Source: Rhizomys pruinosus (taxonomy: Eukaryota > Chordata > Mammalia > Rodentia > Spalacidae). From it: DNA of 64,000 bases. A program made the translations under genes and the position numbers. Positions 44,046-56,324 of the stretch are shown here, piece by piece (positions within the stretch are counted from its first letter, which is position 1; each line of letters opens with the position of its first letter). A model generated the notes under the pieces. It was not told the DNA's origin and searched no databases. It saw only the letters and a program-made list of their open reading frames with translations. The stretch spans positions 397,552 through 461,551 of the forward strand of contig VZQC01005585.1 of the NCBI GenBank assembly GCA_009823505.1. The letters are read 5' to 3'.

Positions 44046-44586
44046 CAACAGGAAAAGTAAGTAAAAGACTTGCCAATCACATCTAAAAACGTTACATCAA
44101 ATCTTCCAAAGAGTTACATGGTAGTTTACACAGGGACTGTCTTTTAAAAGCAATGGTTGTTTGTGAGTTGTAGAAAGACATTTAAGCAAGCTGCATGCCA
44201 GAAACTAGCAAGAAATGACCCATTATTGAATATTGTACTCAACCTGGAATATAAAAAAGACCACAGAAACAACTGAAAACAAAATTTGGTGCAATATAGT
44301 ACCCAGAAAATTAACCAGGATTAAATGCTTCCTTTCTTTTGATATCACAAGAGCACAATGCATGCTAAAGAAAAACACATTTGTGAAAACACATAAAAAT
44401 AAAATAATTTGCTTCTTCTCTAGTGTGCTAGCTTTAAATTGTGCCAGAATGATTAAAGTTTTAGAAATAATGTAATATGTACTTACAATCATCTATATGA
44501 TATGATTAATTATATTTTTAAAAGAAGAAAGAGAGTATAACTGATGCATATTAATAATATTGAGTCATCAATATCTAATTTTTATT
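44046..44586. other. No recognised feature
   Basis: AT-rich. The overlapping frames at 44,223-44,492 have no family features. Confidence 0.45.
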
Positions 44587-44587
44587 G

Positions 44588-46465
44588 ATATATATATATA
44601 CATATATATATATATATTTGTACAAGATTATGTTACATATCAAATCTACACCTCTGTCCCCCTCCCACCCCACCAGAGCTCATAAATTCTGCCAAACATG
44701 TTTTTCATCTTTTTCTGTCTTTCTCAAAATTCTCGATATAGAAGTTGACAGTTTTGAGCAGAAGTTCACCGTTTCAGTCAGTTGACACAGTCTTTTGTGG
44801 TGTTATTGTTGTTGTTCTTTCCAATATGCACCATTCCCAACTACTTGGACAAAAGCTCATGGGGGGCCCTGCACAAGAAATACTTACTACTAGGTAATCA
44901 GTGCTAGCATCCACAGATGAGGGATACCATTTGTGGTTGATTTATTTGGGACTGTGTGACTTCACTTAATATAATATTTTCCAGTTCCATCTATTTACCT
45001 GCAAAGTTCATGATGTTATCTTTTTTTACTGCTGTATAGAACTCCATTGTGTAGATGTAGCACATTTTCTCTATCCACTAGTCAATTGAGGGGAACTTGG
45101 GTTGGTTCCAGCTTTTTGCTATTGTGAACAGAGCTGAAATAAGCATGGCCATGCATGTATCTCTGTAGTGGGGTGAGTCTTGAGGGTACATGCCTAGGAG
45201 TGGTATGGCTGGTTCAGGTGGCAAGTTCATTTCAAGTCTTCCGAGGGTTCTCTACACTGCTTTCCATAGTGGCTGTATGAGTTTACATTCCAACCAACAG
45301 TGGATGAGTGCTCCCCTTTCCCCACAACCTCTCCAGCACTTGATATCATTTGTTTTCTTGATCCTAACCAATCTTATTGGAGTGAGATGACATCTTAAAG
45401 TGGTTTTCACTTGCATTTCCTTAATTATTGGCGACGTTGAGCATTTTTTAAGATGTTTCTCGCCGGGCGTGGTGGCGCACGCCTTTCAACCTAGCACTCG
45501 GGAGGCAGAGGCAGGCGGATCTTTATGAGTTCAAGGCCAGCCTGGTCTACAGAGTGAGTTCCAGGACAGCTGGGGCTACAGGGAGACCCTGTCTCAAAAA
45601 GACAAAAAAAATTAAAATTAAAAAAAAAGATGTTTCTCAACCATCTCTAATTCCTCACATGTGAAATCTCTGTTCAGCTCTTTGTTCCATCTATTGAGTG
45701 GGTCATTTGTTTTCTTCTTTGTTTTTTGAGTAGTTTATATAAATCAATGCTTTGTCAGATGTATCTGAGGTGAAGGTTTCCTCCCACTCTGTGGGTTTTC
45801 TCTTCACTTCCTTGATTGTTTCTTTTGATGTACAGAAGCTTTTGAGTTTAATGAGGTCCCATTTGTCAATTGTTCACCTTAATTCTTGTACAGCTGCTCT
45901 CTAATTTAGGAAGTCTTTTCCTTTGCCTACGTCTTGTAGTCTGCTGCCTACTTTTTCTTCCATCGCCTTCAGAGTTTGGGGTTTCACATTGAAATCTTTG
46001 ATCCATCTGTAGTTGACATTTGTACTGGGTGAGAGGTAGGACTTTAATTTCATTCTTCTAAAGTGGTGATCCAGTTTTGCCAACACCACTTGCTGAAGAT
46101 GCTGTCTTTTCTCCATTGTGTCTTCTTGGCCCCCTTGTCAAATATGAGGTGGCTGAAATTGCATGTGCTCAAGTTTGGATCTTTAGGTTTGTTCCATTGG
46201 TCAACAGGTCTGTTTTTGCGCCAGTACCAAGCTGTGTTTATGACTATAGCCCTGTAGTATAGTTTGAAGTCTGGTATAGAGAACCCCCCTGTATTGCTCT
46301 TTTCACTCAAGGTTGCTTTGACTATTTGGGGTCTTTTGTTTTGCGTATGAAATTAAGGACTATTTTTCCCAAGCTAGTGAAGAAACTCTTGGGGATTTTA
46401 GTTGGGATCACCTTGAATCTGTATATTAGTTTGGGTAGAATGGACAATTTTACTACATTAATTGG
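44588..46465 (-). mobile_element. 5'-truncated LINE-1 (ORF2 C-terminal half and 3'UTR)
   Basis: 3' end at the left beside a (TA)n run, C-rich tract 44,656-44,678, then in minus orientation the ORF2 C-terminus. Frames 45,901-46,116 (KSYLSPSTNVNYRWIKDFNV) and 46,050-46,310 (NRPVDQWNKPKDPNLSTCNF) are L1 ORF2. It stops at about 46,465 and folds back into a short inverted copy. A young B1 lies inside. Confidence 0.85.
45462..45626 (+). mobile_element. Young B1 SINE with perfect target-site duplication
   Basis: GCCGGGCGTGGTGGCGCACG head (A box region), GAGTTCAAGGCCAGCCTGG (B box region), AGGGAGACCCTGTCTC, A-tail. Flanked by AAGATGTTTCTC at 45,450-45,461 and 45,627-45,638. Confidence 0.95.
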
Positions 46466-46503
46466 AAAATTAACATAGTAAAAGTGTCCATTCTACCCAT
46501 GCT
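46466..46503 (+). mobile_element. Inverted 38-bp L1 segment at the 5' junction
   Basis: TTAACATAGTAAAAGTGTCC and ATTCTACCC (46,474-46,502) are the reverse complement of 46,432-46,462 (GGGTAGAATGGACAATTTTACTACATTAA). Short 5' inversions are a known result of L1 twin priming. Confidence 0.7.
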
Positions 46504-46587
46504 CATTGATATATTTTTAAATATATGTTTTTTAGTATAAATAAAAATAAATGAACTTTTTGTGGTATTTCTGGTATTTGATGATTC

Positions 46588-46589
<2 letters not shown>

Positions 46590-46618
<29 letters not shown>

Positions 46619-46828
46619 GTTCTTTTGAGACTACGGCGTTGTAAGCCCTTAGTCCCCAGGCTGGCGCAAAACTCTCTATGTAGGTATATGACTAACGTAG
46701 CCTCGTGCTATAGACCAGGCTTAAGTACTATGACAATATCCTTAGAACTCAAGCAAACAGGAGAGACCATCTTCCACCTGCCTCTCCTTCCTGAGTGCTG
46801 GCATTAAAGGCCTGTGCTACCATACCTT
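46590..46828 (-). mobile_element. B1-related SINE with an internal foreign or rearranged segment
   Basis: Starts with a 28-bp T run and CTTTTGAGACTACGG (reverse B1 tail) and ends with TCCTGAGTGCTGGCATTAAAGGCCTGTGC (reverse B1 head side). The middle (46,640-46,770) departs from B1. Possibly a diverged dimer. Confidence 0.45.
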
Positions 46829-47029
46829 GAGACAGGGACTTGATTGATGAGAAAAAACTGAAGCCAAGAAAAAATTCACAGAAATGATTCAGCCCATGAA
46901 CAAGTATGAGGAAGGTTCCACTCACACCCTTGCCATGCTCCTGCTAATATGCCACAAACAAATCTACAGACCATAAAGTCAGGTTTGATGCTACCATTCA
47001 CAACATGTATAATTAAAGAAATATATTAC

Positions 47030-47262
47030 TTGGCTAGACAGTTGGCTCAGCAATTAAGAGCACTGGCTGCTCGTACAGAGAACCTGGGTTCGATTCCTAG
47101 CACCAACATGGCAGCTAACAACTGTATATAACTCCAATTCCAGGTGATCTTATGCCCTTTTCTGACGTCCAGGTGCATTGCATGACATGGGTACCCTTAC
47201 ATACATGAGGCAATATACTCATTCGCACACACAAAAGGATTAAAAAAGAAATTATTTCCTGG
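47030..47262 (+). mobile_element. B2 SINE, divergent
   Basis: CTTGGCTAGACAGTTGGCTC head, GCAATTAAGAGCACTGGCTG, GGGTTCGATTCCTAGCACC, CATTGCATGACATGGGTACC body, A-rich tail. A second version is at 48,708-48,945. Confidence 0.8.
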
Positions 47263-48189
47263 ACTTATAGTTATATTTCATATATATATTTATTAATTTA
47301 TATAATTATTCAATATTTATTTTCTATTATAATAATTTAATATTATAATATTGATACTTATAATATATATAGTATATACTTACTATATACATATTAAAAA
47401 TCTTTCTTTGGAAAAGCTCATGCACCTTTTAAGCAGGTTAAAGATTTCATTAGGATTCTCACTCTGTAAAAAGAAAATAGATTAATACGATTTGGTCCTC
47501 AAGATTTTTGATGCCAGTAAGTTATTGCAGCCTGGTGCATCTTTTCTTCTATTTCCATTCAATACGCTGTTCATGGGGTTGTGAACTTCTTTGCTGTGTG
47601 CTTAATCTCTTCAGTATTGGCTTTTCAACAACTCCTTTTTTACACGTGGAAGCCCTGTTTCCTTCCTTTTCTTCCAGCCTTTTCCGACGTGGTTTTTGGC
47701 TCGTGACCTGTGCGGGACACCATACACAATCCTTTTCACTTTTGGTTTAGTCTTTCACGATTTAGAAAATTGAATGTTTTTTGAGTCAAATAAGGCATTA
47801 TTATGTAACTTAGCAGGGTATCTCCCTTTTTTGATTTTATTTTTGTCCCTGAGGCTCAAAAAGCGCAGATTTGTAGATAATATACATCCTCATTGGTGGC
47901 AGGGATCATCACAGGTTTCATTGGAAGTTTCATCAAATTTGTCCTCTGTTTTATTTGGGAGATAAGCTCGATGTTGTTAATTTTTGATAGGTATAAGCAT
48001 TAACTTGGACAAATACCTTAAGTCTCAAATGGAGGTGATCACTACATTGGATAATAAGAGAATTTACAAGATGTGGTTTGGATAACTGGCATAACACAAA
48101 GAAAATGTATAGAGAACAGTTTGTATATGTCTAATCCAACGTTATATTGTTATTATAAATTTTGATTTAATATACATGTAATTTTTAAA
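47263..48189. other. AT-rich run, then unassigned sequence
   Basis: 47,270-47,400 is nearly pure AT. 47,440-48,180 has no repeat I recognise. On the minus strand 47,560-47,960 has two long open blocks with basic, protein-like composition (see findings). Confidence 0.4.
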
Positions 48190-48681
48190 TTAAATATACT
48201 TAATAGAATATAGACATTGTCCTCTGCCCACCCTCCCACCCCTCCTTGGTTCACCATTTCCAGTTTCAGGGTTTTTGAACAGGTCTTTCTTGTTGTTGTT
48301 TGGTGCTTAATATGCATCGCCCTCTTTCGACAAGAAAATATTAATAACTGGGGTTAATTGATGATGCTAGCAGGTCAACATTGGAATGGAGGCATACCTA
48401 TTCGTTCGTTGTTCTTTCTGTGATTGTGTTCTTCACTTAATTGGTAACTTTATTTCCCTTCCAAGCTCCATCACATTTTACTTGCCAAGTCGATTGCATT
48501 GACTTATTCACTCTCTTTAATTGCTGCATATAACTTCTATGTAGATGTACCACATTTTCCATAACCACTCATCAGTTGAGGGGCATTTGGGTTGGTTCCG
48601 CTTTTTGCTATTGTAACAGAGCTGCAATAAATATGCCTGTTTTGCATGTATTTCTGCAGTAAATGAGTCTTGTGGGTATAC
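48190..48681 (-). mobile_element. LINE-1 3' fragment, cut at an N
   Basis: C-rich tract (CCACCCTCCCACCCCTCC at about 48,225-48,244), then the L1 end (TAGATGTACCACATTTTCCA, TGGGTTGGTTCCGCTTTTTG, GAGTCTTGTGGGTATAC). It stops at the single N at 48,682. It covers the same part of L1 as 49,140-49,940 but is shorter. Confidence 0.7.
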
Positions 48682-48684
48682 NAA

Positions 48685-49125
48685 ACAATGTAAATTTTAA
48701 AGACTATATTACTTGGCTAGACAGTTGGCTCAGCAATTAAGAGCACTGGCTGCTCGTACAGAAGAACCTGGGTTCGATTCCTAGCACCCAACATGGCAGA
48801 TAACAAACTGTATATAACTCCAATTCCCAGGTGATTGTTATGCCCTTTTCTAGACGCTCCAGGTGCATGCATGACATGGGTACCCTTACATACATGAGGC
48901 AATATACTCATTCGTCACGCACAAAAAGGATATATAAAAAGAAATATTTCCTGACTTATAGTTATATTTATCATAATTATTTATAGTGTATTTAGTATTA
49001 TATAATTCTTAATTCAATATATTCTATATAATATAATTAATTTATTTAATAATATATTCTTATAATATAATAATTTAAACTATATAATCAATTATACATA
49101 ATTAGATATAAATCTCTTTGGAAAA
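48685..49125 (+). repeat. Second copy of 47,005-47,420 (B2 plus AT-rich flank)
   Basis: Repeats TATTACTTGGCTAGACAG, the whole divergent B2 and the following AT-rich stretch. Differences are mostly one-base insertions (CAGAGAACC / CAGAAGAACC; CACCAAC / CACCCAAC). It begins three bases after the N, so an assembly origin is likely. Confidence 0.75.
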
Positions 49126-49139
49126 TATACATATTTTCT

Positions 49140-50106
49140 AAATATTTTATTTAAGTTTTTTTTATTTCATACATCACTTTTATTCAATCCCAGACATATT
49201 TCCCTCCTCTGTCCCCACCCCTCCCAAGTTCATGCATTCTGCCATAGTATATCCTGTATCTCCTTCTGAGCTTTTAAAGTTTTGCAAAGCAAAGATTATC
49301 TTGGGCAAGAACTTACTGTTTAGTAGTCTTTTCCCCAGTTCTTTTTCTTTTGTTGTTATTCCTTCCATATTGTTTCAACATAATTTATATATGTCACACA
49401 TGTACTGAAATCATGTCACTGAAACAAAACTGAATTCCAAACTCATATTCGGATTCACATCTCACTTTTAATTTTACATTGCCGTGCAAAATATGCAACA
49501 CTACCCTCCACAACATGTTACCAAAATTATAAAGTGTAAAAATAAGTAGTAGGTTAATTCTAGAGCCCATTAAGGGATTCACAATTTCAAGAGCACAGTT
49601 GCTTTTAGATAAAGAGAAATATAACATTAATGTTACTCAGTTTGCCTTACAAGTAAGTACCTGGTACTAACATCCACAAATACCGTTCCTCATTTGGTGC
49701 TCTGGGACTGTGTCACTTCACTTAGCATAATATCTTCTAGCTCCATCCATTTACCTGCAAAAATTCAATGATGTCATATTCTTTACACTGCCATGAACTC
49801 CATTGTGTAGATGTACCACAATTTCTCTATCCACTCGTCTGATGGAGGCACTGGGTTGGTTTCAGCTTTTTGCTATTATGAAGAAGCTGCAATAAACATG
49901 ACTGTGCATGTATCTTCTGCAGTAGGATGAGTCTGTAGGTATATACCGAAGGAGTGGTGTGACTGGGCAGTTGGTAAGTTCATTTTGAATCTTTTGAAGG
50001 TTGTCTACACTGGCTTTCCATAGTGGTACTGTACTTCCATTCCCATCAGCCATGATAGAACCATTTCCCCCCAATCTTTCCAGCGTGTTGTTCGTCTTGT
50101 TTTCTT
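49140..50106 (-). mobile_element. LINE-1 3' end, left part of a split element
   Basis: 3'UTR with C-rich tract (CCTCTGTCCCCACCCCTCCC, about 49,206-49,225), then ORF2 C-terminus up to TTCGTCTTGTTTTCTT. The next expected L1 sequence (GATCCTAGCTAGTCTTATTG) is at 57,716, after another complete L1. So this copy was split and continues at 57,707-58,110. Small indels are frequent. Confidence 0.7.
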
Positions 50107-50529
50107 TTTTTATAAATTAGTGTTCTTTTATGGCATTTTGTATATTTCATACATCATTCATTCCAATTTGGATAAACACTCCACCTCTCCCTTGCCCCTC
50201 CTCTCCCCAGTTTATGCATTATGCCATACATGTCTTGCATCTTTCTCTCAGTGTTTCCAAGCAATTTTTCTTCATAGGCTTGCTGTTTTCAGCAGAATTT
50301 AACTGTATCAGTCAGTCTTTGGGCCCAGTCCTTATGTTGTTGTAAATCCTTCCCATTGTATTCTACAAACATGATTATACACAACAATATTAAAAAAAAA
50401 AAAAAAAACAAAAAAAAAAAAACTGTATGTTAATCCAAAATATGTCTTGGGTTTTCACGTTTTTCCGTTTAATTTTATATTACTCTAGAATAAGAATACA
50501 TATTTTCCACCCTATATGTTAATTACCAA

Positions 50530-53500
50530 TGTCTAAATAATAAGTGGTATGTCGATTCTAGAGCCAGTTAAGAGATTTACACAGTATCCAGTCATCAGAT
50601 GAAGAATGGGTATTTGGGTTGGTTCACTTCTTGCTATTGTAAAGAGGCTGCCAATTAAACACATAACTGTGCATAGTATCTTGGGGCAGCTAAGGATGAG
50701 CTTGTAGGGTATAATACCGCAGGAAAGGGTATGACTGGTCAGGTGGTAGGCAATTTGTCGTTTTTTAAGGATTCTCCACACTGCTTTCCATAGTGGTTGT
50801 ATAAGTTACATTTTCACCAGCTGAGATGGAGTGATGATGTTCCCTCTTTCCCCACAGACCCTCTCCAGCATTGTGTGTCTTTGTTTTTTCTTGATTCATG
50901 GCCAACTCTATGGAATAGGTAAGTGAGATGATACCTTAGAGTGATTTGCATTTCCTTTATCCTTTACAGTGTTGGCAGCATTGTTAAAGACTGTTTCTCA
51001 GGCCGCTCCTTCTTTCCTTATTTGTGAAGATTCTTGTTCATTCTTTATCTGCATCATTTTGAGTAGGTCATTTGTTTTCTCTTACTTCTTTGATTGTTTT
51101 TTTTTTTAATTTTTATATTTATTTTCTATTGTGTATGAGTACTGTCTACATGTAGGTCTGTGCACCCGTGTTTGCAATCCGGCGGAGGTCAGGAGGAAGA
51201 GGGCGTCGTGATTCCCCTGGAACTTGGAGTTCTCCTGGAATTGGTTCCCCAGGCTAGACGGTTCAGCCGCCATGTTGGTGCTGGGAACAGATCTCGGGGT
51301 GTCCTCTGCAAGGATCAGTCGGCGCCTCTTAACACTCCAGCCATCTTTATAGCTTAATAGGTATTCTGGATGTTATCTATCTCTTCAGGATACCACACGG
51401 TCCGGTTTCCTCTCCCTCAAAGTCTGTGGTTTTTCTCGTTCATTTCTTATGATATGTTTGTTATTTTACATAAGCTTTTGAGTTTGATGAGGTCCCACTT
51501 GTCTGCTATTGACCTTATTTCTTGTGCTGGTGCACAGAAAGTATTTTCCTACACCTATATCTTGTAGGTTGCTGCCAACTATTTCTTCTATCACCTTCGG
51601 GGATTCAGGGTGAGATATTTGATCCACTTGGAGTTTATTTTTGTACAGGGTGAGGTGTAGGGATTTAATTTTGTTCTCTACAAATTATGATCCAGTTTTC
51701 CCAACACCATTTGCTGAAGATGCTAATTTTCCTATGTTGAACTTTTTTGGCAACTTTGTGGAATATGAAGAGGCTGTGAAATTATATGAGCTCAAGTTGG
51801 ATCTTCAATTTGTTTCATTGATCAATGTGTCTGTTTTTGTGCCAGTACCGATGGCTTTAATTAGACTATGAGCCCGTAAATAGCTTGAAGTCTGGTAAGC
51901 AATCAACCTCTGATGCACTCTTCTTCGGTCAGGTTCTTGGTATTTGCTGGTATTTTGTTTTCCCATATGAATTGAGGCATTTTTTTACAAGTCTGTGAAA
52001 AAGCTCAGAGGATTTTGATTAGGATTGTATTGAATCGTATAATATTTTGTAGATATGATTTTTTACCTATTTAATCTTCAAATTTAATGAGAGAAAAAAA
52101 TTGTTTTTTTTTTTTTTTTCCATCTTTTTGATGTCATCTTCAATCTTTTTCCTCAGGGGTTTATAAAATTTTTGTTGTAGAGTTTTTTTTTTTTTTTTTT
52201 GGGTCTTTTTGTTATTTTTCCAGTTTTTTTGAGGCTTTGAATGGAAGGTCTCGTTTTAATGCCTTCTCAGTTGCTTACTGTTGGTATAAAGGAAGAGCTA
52301 CTGATTTTTCAGATTAATTTTGTAATCTCTGCCACATTAGAGAAAACTTTTAATCATTTCAGGAGAGTTCTGGTGGAGTTTTTTATCATCCCTTAGTAAA
52401 ACTATCATATCATCTACAAAAAGAGATAGTTTGACTTCCTCATTTCCAAGTAGAACTCCTTAATTTCCTTTAGTTGCCATGGCCCGAGCAAGGCATTTCA
52501 AGCACATATTGGAAGAAAGGAGTGGTGATGGGGACAGCTTTGCTGAGTTCCTGCCTTTAAGGAGAATGCTTCTATCTTTTCTCCATTTATGATGATGTTG
52601 GCTGTGGGTTTGTTAAATATGGCTTTGATTATGTTGAGGAATGTTCCTTCCAGTCCAATTCCCTCTAGGACTTTAAGCATGAAGGATGCTACATTTTGTC
52701 ATAGGATTTTTTCTGCATCAATTGAGATGATCGTGTGGTTTTTGTCTTTCAGTCCATTTATGTGTTTTAAGATATTTATTGATTTTCGTATGTTGAACCA
52801 TCCCTGCATCTCTGGTATGAATTCAGCTTGGTCATAATGAATGATCTTTTTGATGTGGGTCTGTATGCGATTTGCAAGTATTTTGTTGAGAATTTTTGCA
52901 TCTGTGTTCATTAATGAGATGGGTCTATGGGTCTATAGTTGTTTTTTTTTTTTTTTTCTTTTTGTGTTTTTGCCTGGTTTTGATATTAGAATGATGCCGG
53001 TTTCATGGAAGGAATTTGGGAGGTTTCCCTCTGTTTGTAGTCTTCTGAATAGTTTGAGTAGTAATGTTTTGTAGAATTCTGCTGTGAAATCATCTGGGCC
53101 TGGGGTTTTTTTAGTTGGGAGGTTTTTTATTACATCTTCAATTTCCTCCAGTATTATGGGTCTGTTTAAGCTGTCAATCTCTTCTTGGTTAAGCTTTGGT
53201 GAATCCCAGGATTTCAAATATTCATCCATTCCTCTTAGGTTTGCAAATTCAGTAGAGTATAGGTTTTGAAGTATTCTGGAATGATTGTCTGGATCTTTTC
53301 TTTATCTGTTGTGATGTTTCCTCTTTTCTCATGAATGGTATTGATTTGGACTTGATCTTTCTTTCTTTTGGTTAGTGGGGCTAGAGGTCTGTCCATTTTG
53401 TTTATCTTTTCAAAGAATCAGCTTTTGGATTCAGTGATGTTTTTGTATTTTTGTTTTTTTTGGTGGGTTTCTGTTACATTGATTTCTGCTCTGATTTTTG

Positions 53501-54480
53501 TTACTTCTTCCTGTCTATTGTGTTTAGGGTTTTTAGCTGCAGTGTTAGATTATTTATTTGTTCTCTTTTTGTTTTTTTAATGTGGGAACTTAGGGCTATA
53601 AATTTCCCTCTTGGGACTGCTTTTAATGTATCCCACAGGTTTTGTTGTGTTGTATTGTCGTTTTCCTTTAGTTCCATGAATGCTTTTATTTCGTTCTTTA
53701 TTTCTTCCCTGACCCACTCATTATTCAGGATTGTGTTGTTAAGTCTCCATGTGTTCTTGTAGTTTGTAAAGCTTATCCTGGTGACTATATTGAGCTTTAA
53801 TGCACTGTGTTCTGATAGAATGCAGGAAATAATTTCAATCCTTTTGTATTTGTTGAGATTTTTTTTGTGTCCCAGTATGTGGTCAATTTTAGAGAATGTT
53901 CCAAGGGGTGCTGAGTAGAAAGTATATTCTCTGGTGTTTGGGTGGAATATTCTGTAGATATCCGTGAGGTCCATTTGGTGTGTTGTATTGTTCAGTTCCT
54001 ATGTCTCTCTGTTTATTTTTTGTCCAGTTGACCTATCCAAGGGAGTCAGTGGGGTATTGAAGTCCCCCACTATTAGTGTGCTGGGATTAATCTGTGTCTT
54101 CAGGTCCTGAAGGATTGTCTTTATAAAGTTTGGTGTACCAGAACTTGGTACATAAACATTTAAGATTGTGAAATCTTCCTGGTTAATTGTTCTGTTGGTA
54201 AGGATATAATGGCCCTCTTTGTCTTTTCTGATAAATTTTACTCTGATGTCTATTTTGTCTGAATAAGAATAGCCACTCCTGCTTGCTTTTTGTTACCATT
54301 TGCTTGGAATATTTTTTTTCATCCTTTCTCTCTAAGGTGGTGTCTGTCCTTGAGGGTGAGATGGGTTTCTTGTAGACAGCATAGAGATGGATCCTGTTTC
54401 CTAAGCCATTCTACTAGTCTCTGTCTTTTGATTGGGGAGTTTAAACCATTAATATTTAAAGTTGTTATTGATAGATGTGT
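50530..54480 (-). pseudogene. L1 ORF2, broken; right half well preserved
   Basis: The endonuclease shows CCLQETHLTL with the catalytic glutamate (about 54,351-54,380) and [20 protein letters not shown] to the 157-codon piece 53,501-53,974. RT parts: LKSWDSPKLNQEEIDSLNRP (52,933-53,229), [20 protein letters not shown] (52,699-52,911), [20 protein letters not shown] (52,498-52,680) and the catalytic loop as FVDDM (about 52,395-52,425; usual FADD). From about 52,500 leftward the sequence is dense in small indels and no long frame survives. The protein would nick DNA and reverse-transcribe RNA if intact. Confidence 0.8.
51100..51350 (-). mobile_element. B2 SINE
   Basis: Reverse B2: TAGGTCTGTGCACCCGTG, GAACTTGGAGTTCTCCTGGAA (the longer B2 subtype with the extra ~19 bp), GCCGCCATGTTGGTGCTGGG, CTCCAGCCATC. 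Indel-rich. Confidence 0.85.
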
Positions 54481-54504
54481 TTTGTTTCCTTTCAACTTTT
54501 TTTT

Positions 54505-54640
54505 TTCTCCTTTTGAGACAAAGTCTACCCAGCTGTCCTGGAACTCACTCTGTAGACCAGGCTGGCCTTGAACTCACAGAGATCTGTTTGTCTCTGCCTC
54601 CCAAGTGCTAGGATTAAAGGCATGTGCCACCACACCTGGC
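54505..54640 (-). mobile_element. B1 SINE, shortened
   Basis: Reverse B1: TTTTGAGACAAAGTCTACCC, CTGTAGACCAGGCTGGCCTT, GCTAGGATTAAAGGCATGTG, CACCACACCTGGC. Flanked by TTCAACTTTTTTTTT and TTCAATTTATTTTTT. Confidence 0.85.
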
Positions 54641-54720
54641 TTCAATTTATTTTTTTTTTATTTTCTGTAGGTTTTCATTTACTCTGTTATGCTTTTGTTA
54701 ATTTATCTCTTCGGTTGCTT

Positions 54721-56324
54721 TTGTCATGGCAATTGAAGAGAAACTAGAACAGAAATTGGTACCAAGAGTGGGGTATTGCTGTGACAGACCTGACCTTGGT
54801 GTTTTGGTGGAAGATTGTGAAAGCGTTTGGAACTTTGGGCTAGAAAAATCATTAAATGCCTAAAGGTCATTGCTGTGGAACTTGGAACAGTTATGCTGAA
54901 AGAACTGTAGACAATGGAGGCCTGGCTTGTGACGTTTCAAGGGGAAGCAGAGCCCATCAGGGCAGTTTGCATGGTATTTTTAAATTAAGAATCTGTGGTT
55001 CTGGTCAGCTGGGGATGAAGAATCAGCTGTAAATAACAAAGACCAGAATCTGAAGTGAAACCTTTGTTTTACTGGAACAATTGATGCTGGTTATCTGGGG
55101 CTGGAAAATCAGCTGTATGTAATAAGAGACCAGCATCACTGTGGCGAAATCTTCTGGGAAGAATTTCCTCAGGGTCAGCACACAGAAGCTGTGGTTCAGA
55201 GGGGGCCTGACCCTCCACCTCAAGCCTGAAGCAGGACTTGGTGATATGTAAAAGTCTTCTATATGGTTCTGGTGTTGAAATGTGAAGAGGTCACAGAGAG
55301 CAGCTGAGGCTTGGCACTATGAGAGGCCAGGAAAGACCATTGGGGAAAGTGCACCTTGGTTACAGTGAAGATCCCAGGATTTCAGGGGTCATGGAGAGAA
55401 GCTGAGGCTTAGCACCAGGAGAAGTCAGAAGAGACCATTGGTGAAGGTGCTGCCTCAGTTTCAGTGGAGACCTCAGCTTTTTGGAGATGCCAGGACTGTG
55501 GGATGACCACCAAGAGCAGCAGCAGGTATGGAATGGAGCTGGCCTGAGCCTGCAAGATGAGCTGTGTGTGGCACAGATGGCAGAGTCAGAACCATTTTGT
55601 GCCCAGAATATCGTGAGTGAGGGAATCCCAGGTGTCCAGCCTTGAGCTACTTTGCTGGACTTAGGTTTTGTTTAGGTGTGCCTGATTCTTCCCTTTGAAA
55701 TAAGACAGTACTTGTTTTGGATTTTACAGCAGCCCACAGTTAAAAAGACTTTTAACAGAATATGAACTACTAAGTGTTTGGATGTTTTAAGGACTGTGGG
55801 GCTTTTAAGGCTGTACTGTCTTATGTTGTGATTAATGTTAACATCATACCTTGGGGACGAGAACTGGAAAGGTGGTAGTTTAATAGTGATGTGTTTTGTG
55901 TGTCAAGTTGACAAGGGGTCAATTGTGCTAGTTAGCTTGAATATCAACTTAAAACACCTGGGTTGAGGGAGCTTCAACTGGGGAATTGGACTGGCCTGTG
56001 GCCACATCTGTGGAGTATTGTCTTGATCCTTGAGTGATGTGGGAAGGCCCAGCCCACTATGGGTGGTGCCACCCTTGGGTAGGTTGTTGCGTACAGTGTA
56101 AGAAAGCAGGCTGGGCATGGGCCAGAGAAGCAAGCCAGTAAGAAGCATTCTTCCATGGTCTGTGCCCTAGCTCCTGCCCCCACATTCCTGCCCTGAGTTC
56201 CTGCCTTGGGTTCCCTGAGTGATGAACTGTGACCCAGAAGATGTGAGCAGAATAATTCCTTTCCTCCCTAAGTTGGTGTCGGTCAGAGTGTTTTGTCACA
56301 GCAATGGAAGAGAAACTAGAACAG
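54721..56324 (+). mobile_element. 1.6-kb insertion bounded by 32-bp direct repeats; URR1-like 3' part
   Basis: Terminal repeats 54,721-54,752 and 56,293-56,324 share GAAGAGAAACTAGAACAG. The last ~400 bp (55,925-56,324) follow the URR1-type rodent repeat (GGCCCAGCCCACTATGGGTG, GTGCCACCCTTGGGTAGG, AAGCAAGCCAGTAAGAAGC). The inner part (54,753-55,924) has internal similarity (CAGCTGAGGCTTGGCAC / AAGCTGAGGCTTAGCAC; two GGTTCTGG-AATCAGCTGTA blocks) and no clear coding frame. It replaces about 640 bp of L1 ORF1. Confidence 0.5.
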
